Source: Acanthosepion esculentum (taxonomy: Eukaryota; Mollusca; Cephalopoda; Sepiida; Sepiidae). From it: DNA of 64,000 bases. Under the pieces are notes generated by a model. The model saw nothing but the letters and a program-made list of their open reading frames with translations, searched no databases and had not been told where the DNA came from. Positions 10,225-21,501 of this stretch are shown here, piece by piece (position 1 is the stretch's first letter; every line of letters begins with the position of its first letter). The stretch lies in contig OZ038480.1 of the NCBI GenBank assembly GCA_964036315.1, positions 13,985,805 to 14,049,804 on the forward strand. The letters are read 5' to 3'. Made by a program: the position numbers and the translations under genes.

Positions 10225-10915
10225 TTTATGCATGTTTCATTAAAAACGACAGACAAGGTACTACGATTGAGCTTTTTATTTAATTTTTCTTGTGTTCGAA
10301 CAAGAGCTTTCATTACAGGTCAAAGGGTGTGTAAGAACTGTCCAAATGTTTTATGTTTCCGAGCGCTTTCGGCTATACCTTTAGCCATTATCAAGGATGA
10401 TTCGATTTTTCAGCTTAATTAAGTGCGTACATTATGTCTATGTCTTAGAGTGTAGTATAGATGTTTTTAATTTCCGAATACGGTGAGCACATTGTGGCTT
10501 TGTTCGTAGTTAATATTGTTAAGAATTGGCTTTTTCTTTTTTATTATCAAAGCCTCCATTATTTTTAATCTTTTTTTTTTGTAGACGGAAGCAGTTAATA
10601 TATTTGTGTTGTCTAATAATATGTTTCTAATGGAGTCTGGTAAATTTGTGTGCGTGTTTAAATGCATTCTAATGGTGCTGTGGTCGGAAAGGTGTAACGT
10701 AAGGCGTCTGTATAAGCATGTAGTTGTGTAACCGATGTAATTATTCATGAGTCCGGTTTGATCAAGAACACAGTTCCTTAAGGGGCATTTGAACTCATAG
10801 ATAATGTTCGTTCTTTGTAGTTTTGACTTAGCTGGTGTGTTGTTATTTCTGAGGATAAGGTTAGCTGTCTGAAATGTTTTATAGTAGATAATTAATTTGA
10901 TTTTTTTATTCGGGT
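10225..10915 (-). pseudogene. Penelope-like element, GIY-YIG endonuclease remnant
   Basis: The minus-strand ORF at 10748-10467 contains NYIGYTTTCLYRRLTLHL, an arginine-containing helix and IMEALIIKKKKPILNNI, fitting the GIY-YIG nuclease fold with its conserved late E and N. Upstream, across a frameshift, lies IIYEFKCPL (about 10780), like the (I/V)Y.F.C...C motif that precedes GIY-YIG in Penelope-like elements. The reverse transcriptase domain is absent. The 3' flank (10225-10460) carries a GGCTA-loop-TAGCC hairpin followed by GAAA that recurs near 16.3 and 46.9 kb. Confidence 0.65.
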
Positions 10916-11180
10916 CAATTGAACTTTAGACTCCCATAAGCAAGTGGATGTGACAGGATACCAGCCGTCGTCTTAAATAAATGGTCCCCGGAGCTGGCTT
11001 TACTTCTCTCAAACCTATACAAGTATTGTCTCATAGCTTCCAGCTTGTTGGAAGTCCTCCTCTGTCGTCCCAGTCTTTAAGCACTCTGTAGGACCTTCTT
11101 ACAACCTCTTATTACCGTTCTATCAGTCTCCTACCGATTTTCAGCAATGTTTTCGAGTCTTTAATCAATATGGAAGTGGT
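10916..11180 (+). pseudogene. CR1/jockey-like LINE, reverse transcriptase N-terminal part
   Basis: Encodes a decayed version of the region before and into the RT fingers: DSHKQVDVTGYQP (compare SHKAPGPDGIP), then ACWKSSSVVPVFKHS and a NYRPI-like FYQSPTD. Related sequence lies at 57.4-57.75 kb. Frameshifts are present. A piggyBac-type MITE interrupts it at 11184. Confidence 0.6.
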
Positions 11181-11183
11181 TAA

Positions 11184-11440
11184 CCCTATAACACTAACCA
11201 TCAATAAAAGTAACACCATTACTAACCATACCCGATTTTGAAAAAAACAAAAAAATCTTAAATATAAATCTTTATTTGAAATATTTTACATGCAGGCATT
11301 TCCAACTTTATACTTTGAGTTAACATTAATAGGAACTGAAAAACATATTATTTAGGTATGAAGATCAGCTACTGAAAATTGTAATTAAAAATAGGAAAAT
11401 TTGCGCTGGGTACTATATACTCATCGTTAGTTTTCTAGGG
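11184..11440. mobile_element. piggyBac-type MITE, copy 1
   Basis: Flanked by TTAA at 11180-11183 and 11441-11444. Termini CCCTATAACACTAAC and GTTAGTTTTCTAGGG form short inverted repeats like those of piggyBac elements, which target TTAA. It is 257 bp with no coding capacity. Confidence 0.75.
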
Positions 11441-11444
11441 TTAA

Positions 11445-11535
11445 TATACTGATTTTTTTTATTGAATATCTTTGTTTTTTCTTTATATTACTAACCTGGC
11501 ATCTCGGTATCAGTCACTTTCCCAAAGCCGTAAAT
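11445..11535 (+). repeat. LINE fragment between the two MITEs
   Basis: Includes LLTWHLGISHFPKA, a decayed version of the DLASRLQSLSHRRK block of the CR1/jockey-like LINE. Its order relative to the flanking LINE pieces is scrambled. Confidence 0.4.
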
Positions 11536-11539
11536 TTAA

Positions 11540-11815
11540 CCCTAGAACACTAACGATCAGTTAAAGTTACACCATTACTAACTATGGGTATATCATACCC
11601 GATTTTGAAAAAAAAAAAAAAAATATTAAATATAAATCTTTATTTGAAATATTTTACATGCAGGTACTTCAAACTTTGTACTTTCAGTTAATATTAAAAT
11701 GAATTGAAAAACATATTATTTAGGTGAGAAAATCAGGTACTGAAAATTGTGATTAAAAATAGGAAAATTTGCGCTGGGTACTTTGTGCTGGGTACTCTGG
11801 GTTGGTTTTCTAGGG
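11540..11815. mobile_element. piggyBac-type MITE, copy 2
   Basis: Preceded by TTAA (11536-11539) and followed by TCAA, a one-base change from TTAA. Same family and orientation as copy 1: the interiors share CCGATTTTGAAAAA, TTTACATGCAGG and AAAATTTGCGCTGGGTACT. It contains a small internal duplication of GCTGGGTACT. Confidence 0.75.
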
Positions 11816-11884
11816 TCAAGCATTTTACCTCTCAGGTTCTACTCCCTGACAAGCAATACTGATTACGTTTTTCCCTGTCTACCG
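11816..11884 (+). repeat. CR1/jockey-like LINE fragment
   Basis: Encodes LTSQVLLPDKQY then SLSTADVL, matching the LLSDHQYGFR..RSTADLLT block of non-LTR RTs. This is the downstream continuation of the 10.9-11.18 kb fragment after the MITEs. Confidence 0.5.
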
Positions 11885-12150
11885 CTGATGTTTTATTTAT
11901 TCTATTTCCAACTAATGAATAAACATACTTTTCATAAAATTAAATGCACATAATAACTAAATATGCACAGAAAGCAAAAATCTTTGATTTAATAGAAATA
12001 AATCCCATTTATCCATTTTAATGAGTGGAAAAAGTATTCGTACAATACAAAAAAGAACACATCATCTTCACTTAATACTGTGTAGAATAGCCATTAGTCG
12101 CTTCTACAGCAATCAACCTCTTCTTGTAATTCTCAATTATGAGACAAGTA
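11885..12150 (-). mobile_element. Tc1-like element fragment (related to 13.24-14.84 kb)
   Basis: Shares the long inverted-repeat end and the first part of the coding end of the complete Tc1 element. The stretches ACTAATGAATAAACATA, TAAATATGCA and AAAAAGTATTCGTACAA occur in the same order and spacing. It stops within the 3' part of the transposase region. Confidence 0.75.
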
Positions 12151-13140
12151 AGAAAACAGAAAAAAATACATCTTCTTGGTAAAATGACTGCCTACACCGG
12201 GCAAGATTTCAAGTCTGATTTTAATGACTACTGTAAAACGATTCCTACTGACGATGAACTGGTCTGCTTAATTAAACAAAGCCTAATTACATTCATTGTG
12301 CATAACTAATTATACAAGCGGAAATAAATGAAGCGACTTTCGACATTCTTTTTTGTCAATGAAAAATTTGTCGTAATTCACGTATGTCAAGTTTATATAT
12401 ATATATATTTGAAATTAAAACAGAACACTTTAAGGTTCCATATAATAAATTATTTCATCACAGCCCTTTTAAAGGACCGCGGATCATCAGATTTTACTTC
12501 CAAAGTTTGAAACGAAAAATGAAAAGAAATTTACACATTTTTGACGGGCAGTACTAAGTATATGTAAATTAACGAAGTGAGGAAGTGAGGGGGAGAGAGA
12601 CATGATTGAGTTAGATGTAAAATTTCTATTTTTTCAAATTTAAATTGTTTGAGAAAATCCACACATTGACACATTAAATCGGTTAACTTAACGGAAGTTA
12701 TATAGTGATATGGAAGGGGAAGAGGAGAAAAAGGCATAAAGAGAAAAAGAGAGAAAGAAGTTATGAGAGAAAGTGTCATTAACTTTCTTTGGAATGAAAG
12801 GCCCGTAATAGGCGCTGTTGTTTTGCTTTACTTTGAGAGTTCATGAATATTATAATGTTTGATATAAGTTTGAATGTTTAGACAGTCTATAAGGAATTTA
12901 ATTATATGTTTGTTAAAGGTTTTTTTTAAAACTTTATTACAAAAAGTTTGGGGATTTAATATGAAATAGTCGATTAGAAAAATATTCATAGAATTTATAT
13001 TAAAACACTAAAATTTTATTTCAAATATAAGTTTACTTCTAGTTGTAATTGATTATTAAGGTGATATCTATCAGTTTGAATTTTATTCATGAATTTAATT
13101 AGCGACTACCCATACGTATTACCTAGTTTTTCGTAAACTA
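12151..13140. other. Non-coding interval, nothing recognised
   Basis: AT-rich DNA without a recognised gene. Small ORFs at 12328-12510 and 12531-12779 have no known domain. Confidence 0.5.
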
Positions 13141-13141
13141 A

Positions 13142-13144
<3 letters not shown>

Positions 13145-13237
<93 letters not shown>

Positions 13238-13238
13238 G
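13145..13238. repeat. (TA)n(GATA)n compound microsatellite
   Basis: About 28 TA units followed by about nine GATA units. The array ends exactly at the TA target of the Tc1 element. Confidence 0.95.
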
Positions 13239-13240
13239 TA

Positions 13241-14839
13241 TAGTGGGGGGGAGCAAATATTCCTACACATACAAATTTTTAATTTATTGTATTTTCAACT
13301 AATGAATAAACATAATTTTCATATAATTAACTGGACACAGATGCATAACTAAATATGCATAGAAAATAGAACAAAATTGATTTAATAGAAATAGATCCCA
13401 ATTAACCATTTTAATGGGTGAAAAAAGTATTCGTACAAAAAAGAATGCATAATCTTCATGTAATACTTTGTAAAATAGCCATTATTCACTTCTACAACAA
13501 CCAACCGCCTCTTGTAATTCTCAATTAATGATTTGCAAATTTTAGTTGGTATTTTGTTCCATTCTTCTTCGCAAATGTTCTTCAGGTACGGAATGTTTGT
13601 TGGAGCTTTCGATTAGATTTGAATTTTCAAATAACGCCAAATTCTCGATTGGGGTTATATCTACGGACTGACGTGGCCATTTCAAGATATTCACATTATT
13701 TTCAGAAAGCCATTTCTTCGTAGATTTTGCAGTGCGCAAAATTATCTGATTTAAAATTAAATGATCTGATTTAAAATTAAATGATCTCTATCTTGTTGAA
13801 AGATCCAATCAGGAAGAAAGTCAAGATTTTCAACTGAAATCATTAAATTTGCTTCCAAGCTATTTTGATATGCTGCAGCATATATTACTGTTATGTCGCC
13901 ATTATCTTTTGCAAAAAAAAAAAAAAAACAAAAAAAAAACACCCCCAACCCATGATGCTGCCATTACCAAAATTCGCTGCTGGAACTGTGTTCTTTTGTT
14001 TGAAGCATAGTCATCTTTTTCATGATTTCTAGAATTACGTCCAAACAACTCAGTTTTTGTTTCGTCTCTCCATAATACTCTTTCCCAATACGATTTTCCT
14101 TATCCTTATGTTCACGAACGGATTTCAACTTGGTATCCAATAGCAGTGGTGTTTTCCGAGGGGAGCCTGACTTTAGATTGTTCCTATGAATTTCATTGTT
14201 TATTGTCCGTTTAGTGACACATTCCTGATGAAAGCAATTCACCCTGCAACTCTTGACAAGTAACGATAGAATTTTGTTAAATCTGACGCATTAATTTGCT
14301 CGAAGATCTTGAAGAAATCTTCTGTGGAGCATCTGTTCTTTGGTTTGCAACAGATTTGAGATTTTTATACCTTGTATTGAATGATGTAATGATGGTAAAT
14401 GGAATATTCAGTTTCTTTGAGGTTTTCCTGTAACTTTTACCTTCTTTCCAGAGCTTAACAATCAGTTCTTTTCCCACATTTATAAATTCTTTAACTCTTG
14501 CCATGATGATAAAGTTCTTGCACGAATATCAATTAGAGAACGCTCTGTTTGTCCATTTTCGGTTGAATATAACTACTGATAACATTACTAGAACATTCTA
14601 GAATATTTCACTTGAATAATCTAGAGTATTGAAGCAATTTAAAAGTTTTAAAATCTGAAATTTACATTTTTACGAATACTTTTTCACCCATTAAAATAGG
14701 TAAATGGGATTTATTTCTATTAAATCAACTTTTTTTTTGTTTTGTATGCATATTTAGTTATACATCTATATACAGTTAATTATATGAAAAGTATGTTTAT
14801 GTTGGAAATTTGTGTGTGTACGAATACGCCCCCACACTG
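13241..14839 (-). pseudogene. Tc1-like transposon, full length, inactivated
   Basis: A TA dinucleotide flanks both ends (13239-13240 and 14840-14841). The ends are long inverted repeats of about 180 bp, starting (T/C)AGTG(T)GGGGG. The minus strand encodes all transposase parts. ARVKEFINVGKELIVKLWKEG (helix-turn-helix) starts at 14504. RDETKTELFGRN (first D) lies near 14080, FQQDRDHL (second D) near 13790 and PIENLA (third acid) near 13640. It is split over at least four frames, with an A-rich expansion at 13911-13940 and an 18-bp tandem duplication near 13745-13782. Confidence 0.9.
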
Positions 14840-14849
14840 TATATATCAA

Positions 14850-16014
14850 GTTCTCGATAATAATGACGAAGCTCGTGCTGTGGCTCAACATATCTCGAAG
14901 GCGTTTGACAAGGTTTGGCATTTTCTAAGTAAGCTTCAGGACTACGCTACCACAGGACGTTTACTTGATTTAATCCAATCATTCCTATCAAATCGGCAAA
15001 TGTTGGTCGACCTGAACGGGCTCTATTCCAATTCCTTTCATACTAACTCGGGTGTTCCCCAAGACTCCATCTTGGATCCTTCACTATTTCTGATGTCATC
15101 AATTCTCAAGTAAGCATCGATGCAGCCGACACTACGATTTACTCCTGTCTATGTAGAAAGACCGGCATCGCTGACAAAGTGAACCTGGCCGATGCTCTCA
15201 AAAAGGACCTCAAGTCTGTGATTGACTCGGGCAGGAAATGTGTTGTAAATTTTAATGCCTCCAAAACTAAACCGCTCTGATTTAACCATCATCGAGAAAC
15301 GTCCCTGCTTCTCCCACCCCTCATCAGCATGGTTGATGCTCATCTCCGTGAGAGCCTCTCACTGCTCCGTCTTGGTCTCAAGTTTTCAACTGACTTGAAG
15401 TGGAACATCTACATTGAATCAATAGTTGCATCCACCGCAAGGAAATTCGGTTCACTGTGTCGTGCCAGAAGATATTTCTCGTCAGTCCATCTTACACATC
15501 TACAAATCTATCATTCGTCTTTGCATTAAATATTGTTGCCATATCTGGTCCGGCGCCTCTGCTTTTCATTTCGAGATTTTCGACAAGATCTAAAGAAGGA
15601 ACTGTAATGTAATCAGTTCTGAATTGGCTACTCGACATCAGACACTTTCTCAAAGACGTAATGTGACTTTCCTCTTTTTGTCTACTAATATTTCCATGGT
15701 TACTGCTCTGACTTTCTTTTTACCTCGTTCCCAGACTACATGAATTTAAGAGGGACCTAGATAGGCATCTAGGTCTCACCCATTTACTGTTGAAATAGTT
15801 AAATGCAACTGACACTTCTACTCCAAAAGCTTCTGTTCTCGCACTTCCCAACAGTGAAACTCCCTTCCGTTTACTTGCGGCCCTGATACCAACTATCTTC
15901 AAAACCTTAAATGCAGCGTCAATCGCCATCTACACCCACTCTTTTCTCTTACTCTCACCCTCTGTAACCCCCCTGCGTGCTAGTGGCATCTTGCCTTGCT
16001 TGTGGTAAAATGCG

Positions 16015-16015
<1 letters not shown>
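14850..16015 (+). pseudogene. CR1/jockey-like LINE, reverse transcriptase to 3' end
   Basis: Encodes ISKAFDKVWHFLSKLQDY (14890), LLDLIQSFLSNRQMLVDLNG (14960) and NSGVPQDSILDPSLF (15050), the GVPQGS motif. Later come a KRFSFGG-type SKT block, WNIYIESIVASTARKFGSLC and CHIWSG-like sequence near 15540. The YADD box region (ADTTIYSC near 15130) has lost the YAD. The 3' tail reaches the usual CGTGCTAGTGGC and TTGCTTGTGGT end at about 15985-16005, then a (TA)n. It abuts the Tc1 element on the left. Confidence 0.8.

Positions 16016-16016
<1 letters not shown>

Positions 16017-16063
<47 letters not shown>
16017..16063. repeat. (TA)n microsatellite
   Basis: About 23 TA units at the 3' end of the LINE. 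Confidence 0.95.
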
Positions 16064-16066
<3 letters not shown>

Positions 16067-16488
16067 CTTACCAGTAGCACAACTCTGAGTTCCATGCACA
16101 TTTCAATCGTTGCATAGTTTAAATATTAATGTTCATGCCGCACGTTTCGTCCTTGTTGTATGTATGTATTTATTATTATAGAATGTTTTATTTTCAAAAC
16201 ACAGTCAACATATTGTGTCCATATTCATAGTTGATATTATTGAATGTATTTTTTGCTATACTTAGATGCATACATACAACAATCCATTTCCAGTTAATAG
16301 TAAATATATTGTATCCTTGAAAATGGCTAAATGTATATCCGAAAGCGGTCAGAAAAGTAAAACATTTGGACATATTTGTATAATTTATCTACTGAAAAGA
16401 AAAATAATTATATGATTATATGAAAAATTATATAAAAAAACTTAATTAAAGAACCTTATTTGTCATATTTAATGAAGCTTATATACAT

Positions 16489-16490
<2 letters not shown>
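16064..16490. other. Non-coding interval with one shared motif
   Basis: Between about 16313 and 16375 it contains CTTGAAAATGGCTAAA, then CCGAAAGCGGTC and AAAACATTTGGACA. The same path occurs on the minus strand after the Penelope-like ORF (10.3-10.4 kb), and its first part near 46.9 kb. Probably a Penelope 3' terminal piece. Confidence 0.45.

Positions 16491-16561
<71 letters not shown>
16491..16561. repeat. (CA)n(TA)n compound microsatellite
   Basis: About 11 CA units followed by about 24 TA units. Confidence 0.95.
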
Positions 16562-16568
<7 letters not shown>

Positions 16569-16915
16569 GAAGAGTGAAACCGCAAACGTTTTTGGATGTA
16601 ATGTGGATTTTTTTTTAAATATTGTGGTTTTGCTACACGTGTTTCTGGTCTCGCGACCTTCATCATAAAAAGTGTGGAGATTTTCACATATTAGTAAAAC
16701 TAATTAATTTTTTTGTTTTGTTTTTTTATGTTAAATTTTCTCGATATGAGACATTCTCCTTTTGTGTGTTAGTGACCCAAATGTCTTTCTTGAACTGGCA
16801 GTGAAAAGTTCTGCGTGAAGTGTTATAAAACAATTAAGAATGGTCCGAGAAATGGTATTTGCCTCTGCATTATTTACAAAATTCATAATCAAATACGAAC
16901 CGAACACTTAACTTT
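16562..16915. other. Non-coding interval, nothing recognised
   Basis: The small ORF at 16622-16804 has no recognised domain. Confidence 0.5.
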
Positions 16916-16955
16916 AGATAGATAGATAGATAGATAGATAGAAAGAAACATTGTG

Positions 16956-16987
<32 letters not shown>

Positions 16988-17028
16988 AATGAACAGACAT
17001 AGATAGATAGATTGAAATGAACAGATTG

Positions 17029-17069
<41 letters not shown>

Positions 17070-17126
17070 TGAACAGACTGATAGATAGATAGATAGATAG
17101 ATAGATAGAAAGAAATGAACAGACTG

Positions 17127-17184
<58 letters not shown>

Positions 17185-17214
17185 GTAGATAGATAGAAAG
17201 AAATGAACAGACTG

Positions 17215-17266
<52 letters not shown>

Positions 17267-17268
17267 TT
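16916..17268. repeat. (GATA)n array with higher-order structure
   Basis: Blocks of GATA are separated by a spacer of the form GAAATGAACAGACTGA (about five occurrences), giving a longer-period repeat. The long overlapping minus-strand ORFs rich in SIYL are translations of this array. Confidence 0.95.
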
Positions 17269-17269
17269 T

Positions 17270-17850
17270 CTGTGATGAAGATAGATTTGCAACAAGAAGA
17301 AAAATAGATTGAAATAGAAACTTGCTTGTTAAGAGCAATCATTAGAAACACATGGTCTGAAAGTGATATTTTCATAATGCAAAACGATTTCATGAAAGAC
17401 AATGAAATCCAAAAATATTTGGAGTTTCCCGGGAAATTGGTTTGCAAATCAAAGGAAATAATTACTTTTGCGCAACCATTAGTAGCGGCATGTGCTAATA
17501 AATACGCGTAAATTGTTTTATATTAAATCTTTGATGTGCCAACTGATTCGCTTGTGACTGTGTGTGCGCTTTCGACCAGACTGTAGTATTTGTTCATTCG
17601 GCCACAAGCGCATGCGCATTCCAAAAGAATTTCTCCATGCATATTTTATTAATGCAAATCTCACGAATTATTGTACATTTTTGAATTTCACGTATTCATA
17701 TGAAAAAAAAAGAAAAGAAAGAAATAATTGCATATGGATGAAAATTTAAATATGTATCAAAGACAAGTATTTACTTCTCATTCACGACTTTTTTTTTCAG
17801 ACGAGCAATTTTTATTATTAGCTAAGCACGATGACCAAGGTGTTTTCGGG
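17270..17850. other. Non-coding interval, nothing recognised
   Basis: The short ORFs at 17326-17511 and 17564-17749 resemble nothing I know. Confidence 0.5.
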
Positions 17851-18490
17851 CATACTTCTGATATCATAATAATGATAGGTCCAAGTGTTTTTGCTGTGAA
17901 ATAAAATGCGAATTAATCAAATTACCGCGATGATTAAAACAAGCTAATTCATTAACGGAAAGAAACATAATTACACTAGATATAATTACAATCACGAGAT
18001 ATTTTACGCCTTTGTGCAAATTAATTGAAACAAAACCGATAATTCCGTTATTCTTTACTTTTTTTTTCGTATTTTCCAATGAAACATGACCAGTACACAT
18101 GTTAGTACTTCGTATGTCCATTCCACGAAGTCTTTTCTTGCAGATTGACCACAGAATCTCATTTGGATTTATATCAGGAGAGTTTCCAAAAATGTCGATA
18201 CTACTACTTCGCTCACTGATAAGGCTGGCTAGTGTGTTCGTGCAGCGTTACAATTTTCGCACGCTTTCTTGGAGTAACGTCCATCGCAGACAATGGCTGT
18301 AGGACAACTAATTCACAGTGAAGACAATAGTGTCTGCGCGTGATAAAAATCTGATGCAAACACGGATGACGTAATATTTTTCGAGGCCAAACAGATTTCA
18401 TCATACACCCCGAAAATAGATTCACATTACTGCACAACACTGCAAATGACATAACCTGTGGAAAAAAAATAGAAATCGATTACACCCTGT
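17850..18490 (-). pseudogene. Tc1-like transposon with internal deletion
   Basis: The minus strand gives MDVTPRKRAKIVTLHEHTS (18290), the N-terminal DNA-binding start of Tc1-type transposases. After about 20 codons it jumps to FGNSPDINPNEILWSICKKR near 18180, the block around the third catalytic acid; the usual I of NPIE is lost. The first two catalytic aspartates and most of the core are deleted. The 5' end and flank (18370-18555) recur at 58020-58190. Confidence 0.7.
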
Positions 18491-18499
18491 CACTCCAGT

Positions 18500-18800
18500 G
18501 GGTCTAACCGTATGATGAAAGAACGGAAACTAAAGCGGTTGTTTGAATTAATTTCGACAAGGATGTATATATTATTTTGTTTGTTCGCTTTAAAGAATGC
18601 GTTGGGAATAAAATGAGCCTGATAAATACATAGTCTCGCCCTTTCTGTAGGAAATAGTAAATAAAATTTGAGTTCGTAATAATAATAATAACAATAATAA
18701 CAACAACAAGTACTGTGTTCGTTTCGCATATTGACGTATTCACTGGTGTATTCTTGCGTCATTGTGTCAAAAAGACTGATGAGAACTCAAAAATCTCCTA
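18500..18800. other. Non-coding interval
   Basis: Only a short AAT/AAC tract near 18678-18712 stands out. Confidence 0.5.
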
Positions 18801-18959
18801 GAGTGAAATGATAACAGTATTCTGGAAGTTTACTATCTTCGTCTCAATACTAATTCTCCCAAAGCACCATTTCAATTTTCTTGGTAATATTCCAAGCGCT
18901 CCCATAACTACAGGAATTAGTCCAATAGTCGTGCCCTATAACCTTTTTAATTCCCTAGC

Positions 18960-19005
<46 letters not shown>

Positions 19006-19560
19006 TCCTTGGGTTTCTGTTGTGTCTACATGTCCTTCCTGGTCCCAACGATAGACCTAAGATCAGAAATCACTTCCTGACATCTTCCACTGATCCTACT
19101 TTTTGTAATAAAAAAAAAAAAAAAAGACAAAAGCAAACAAAAAAAACAATCTAAGATCACACACATTTTACATAGATAAAGCTCTTCGTAATCTATAAGT
19201 TGTACTTGTGAGTAGAATCTTTTTGTATTTCTTTAAATCATGGGCTGCCAGAAATCCCTTCAGTGAGTCTATCGGAACCTTTTGCAATCAATCTAATGGC
19301 TCCAAATACAGCTAGAATTATTGTTGTCCTGATATGCCACACTTCTGAGATTTCAACATCAAAATACTTGTACTTTGATAGTTGTTTGAAAATCTACAAA
19401 TATACATGACAATCTGCAGGGATTGTCAATGAGAAAACACATTCTGTTCCTATGGTCTTTCAACACGATGTCCAAACGATTAGCCTTGATAGTTCTGTCT
19501 GTGTGTATTGTAAAGTTCCATAACCTTGTTACAGGTCCTATCCTGAGCAGCATGAATAAA
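18800..19560 (-). pseudogene. LINE 3' ends, endonuclease-tail family, around (ATT)n
   Basis: Two adjacent minus-strand pieces are separated by an (ATT)n at 18958-19004. The right piece encodes LWNFTIHTDRTIKANRLDIV near 19500 with an L in place of the conserved P of RPD. Its left end shares a GACCTAAG.TCAGAAAT.....CTGA stretch with the copy at 23.4 kb, so these copies have a common 3' boundary. Frames are broken. Confidence 0.55.
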
Positions 19561-19561
19561 A

Positions 19562-19573
19562 CTATTATTATTA

Positions 19574-19650
<77 letters not shown>
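19562..19650. repeat. (ATT)n(AAT)n palindromic microsatellite
   Basis: About 16 ATT units pass directly into about 14 AAT units, so the whole array can fold back on itself. Confidence 0.95.
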
Positions 19651-19829
19651 TACTTTCTGCTCATTATCTGACACTTGGGTCATAGCATGGTTTGTTGTTA
19701 ATTCTATGTAACACAGTGCATACATTTTCTTTAGATTGATTATTCTCGTGAGTAAAAAGCAGTTTCATGCAGTACCGTTTTTTTTTTAATCTTTTGCTAC
19801 TAGATTGGCAACTAGGTTTCATCCTTTTA

Positions 19830-20085
19830 GTGTGTAAATAGATGCAACCCTAAATTTGATTCTGTTCTCTCGTACCTCTCGCCCGTGGAAATCTCTTCCG
19901 GTGTCTTTCTTCCCTGCCACCTACGATCTTCCGAAATATAAAGGTAACATCAATTGCCACCTTTTGTCTCTTTGAAATCTGATATTTTATTGTCTGTTCT
20001 CTTATGTAAAGCTTTCTTTGACTCTCAGTAATACCCTGCCATCTTAAAGAATTTATCATCTTGCTTCGGGTGAAATGATTAAAAA
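19830..20085 (+). repeat. CR1/jockey-like LINE 3' end
   Basis: Starts with a decayed FYS..F..RTS.LW-type region (TCTCGCCCGTGGAAATCTCT). It ends GGGTGAAATGATTAAAAAAA, the standard 3' terminus with its A run. Confidence 0.65.
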
Positions 20086-20089
20086 AATA

Positions 20090-20415
20090 TATCGAGTTAA
20101 CAGTATCTGCCAGGAACTTTGTTAATGGTAATACAATGCCGCAGCAGTGGTGAACCAAAACTTGGAGAGTTGAGTTAAAGGGAAATACGCGAGTCAACCG
20201 GAGGAGGCATGAAACGTGGAATTAGAATAATCTACCATGGTGGACGAAATAAAAGGTTCGATTCGGAATTCCAATCACCTGAAGAAGGCCGGAGCGCACA
20301 ACGGCCGGGACTTTGTGAATATGGCAATGAAGATGAGGATAAGCCTCCGAATAATGTAAATAATGCAAGTAATCATAATGCCTCATCTCAGAGATATAGA
20401 CAGATATTTCCACTG
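20090..20415 (+). mobile_element. tRNA-derived SINE, subfamily A, head decayed
   Basis: From GCAGTGGTGAACCAAAACTT (20142) onward it follows subfamily A closely to CAGAGATATAGACAGATATT at 20392-20411. The hammerhead-like core reads CTGAAGA - stem - GGGAC here, so the GAAA is lost. It lies just after a LINE 3' end. The two opposite-strand ORFs over it are shadows. Confidence 0.7.
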
Positions 20416-20830
20416 AAGGAAACATTCGGTATTCGTTTGCCGAGTAGCCAGTGCCACTGTCGGTTAAAATTTGTCATTTTTGCCTCGTAAAACAATTTTT
20501 CAGTGAAACTGGTTTCTCAAGTCTAGTAGCTGTTATCGCACTTTGCAGTATTGATTGGACTTTCCTTACTAACCTTTTGTTTGAATTCGTGTTGAATATC
20601 AATATGTCAGTGTTTTCTCTTCGAGTTACATGACATATTCATTTTAGGTTTTTTCTGCTGTTGAAAATCATCAACTGATGTGGTTTCTGTTATTTGATAT
20701 TGATCCAGGTTCTATATTTTGGTCCTCCGATTTTTTTAATCTGCCCAGTGCTTCAGCAATTACACGTATAACAGTGGTTTTAATGTATCGCCATTTTTGT
20801 TTTAAATTTCAAGATTCGCTAAAGGCGCTG
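20416..20830. other. Non-coding interval, nothing recognised
   Basis: No repeat family or coding domain seen. Confidence 0.45.
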
Positions 20831-21070
20831 ACAAAATACGTTTTCTTTCAGAATATTGGCGATCATTGCTCTCCACAGCTTCTGTCTTTCGATGATTTAA
20901 GTAATTTTACGCATCTTTGCTTTTGTGCCCCCTGTTCTGTCAGTCATTCACTCAAACCCGTCAAATCGGTTACACAGATGTTTTCTTCTGTTACTCTTGC
21001 TTTCAATATGACCTTTGACTGTTAAATTCTCCGGGCCTTCTTTCTTCATTATGTTTTCCGGCTTACGTTT
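20830..21070 (-). pseudogene. RTE/endonuclease-type LINE, C-terminal fragment
   Basis: The minus strand contains IMKKEGPENLTVKGHIESK (about 21050-21000) and, about 55 codons on, KLWRAMIANI. This matches the IMRKEGLENL.L.G.I.GKR...LWRAM pattern that ends many non-LTR RT polyproteins, also seen at 40.6 and 38.2 kb. Frames are broken. Confidence 0.5.
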
Positions 21071-21501
21071 AAATTACACTGAAAATAATGGTTTTCGTTT
21101 AATCACCGAACGTAAAGCAATGTTGAAAAAAGTCACTAATAAGATGAGGAACTTCATTAGAACACTGTGTACTGTTAGTAATCTCTTACTATCCGATTTA
21201 TGTTTCGGCTTAAAATAACCAGGAATGTTTGATAAGCCGTAAAAAGATAAAAACAAATCAATTGATAACCCTTATGTTTGCAGAAATTTCAGATTTTTTT
21301 TGTCTTATTGTTAGCAGCAGTTGCCTTTTAGCTCGACTTTTCATTGACATTTCCTCGTTAGATAAATGCTTTCGCTATGATAGTCCCAGCATTTATCTGT
21401 AGAATCAAATTACTTTTTGCTTCAAGTCTCCGACGACAAAAGTGTATCGCATTCGCTGCCATATTAAAGATGTGATATTATGTCGCAGTTCAGTAGCCAT
21501 C

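Noticed and set aside
16914..17447. Long SIYL-repeat ORFs on the minus strand
   Set aside because: They are the three-frame translation of a (GATA)n array; no start context or coding flank.
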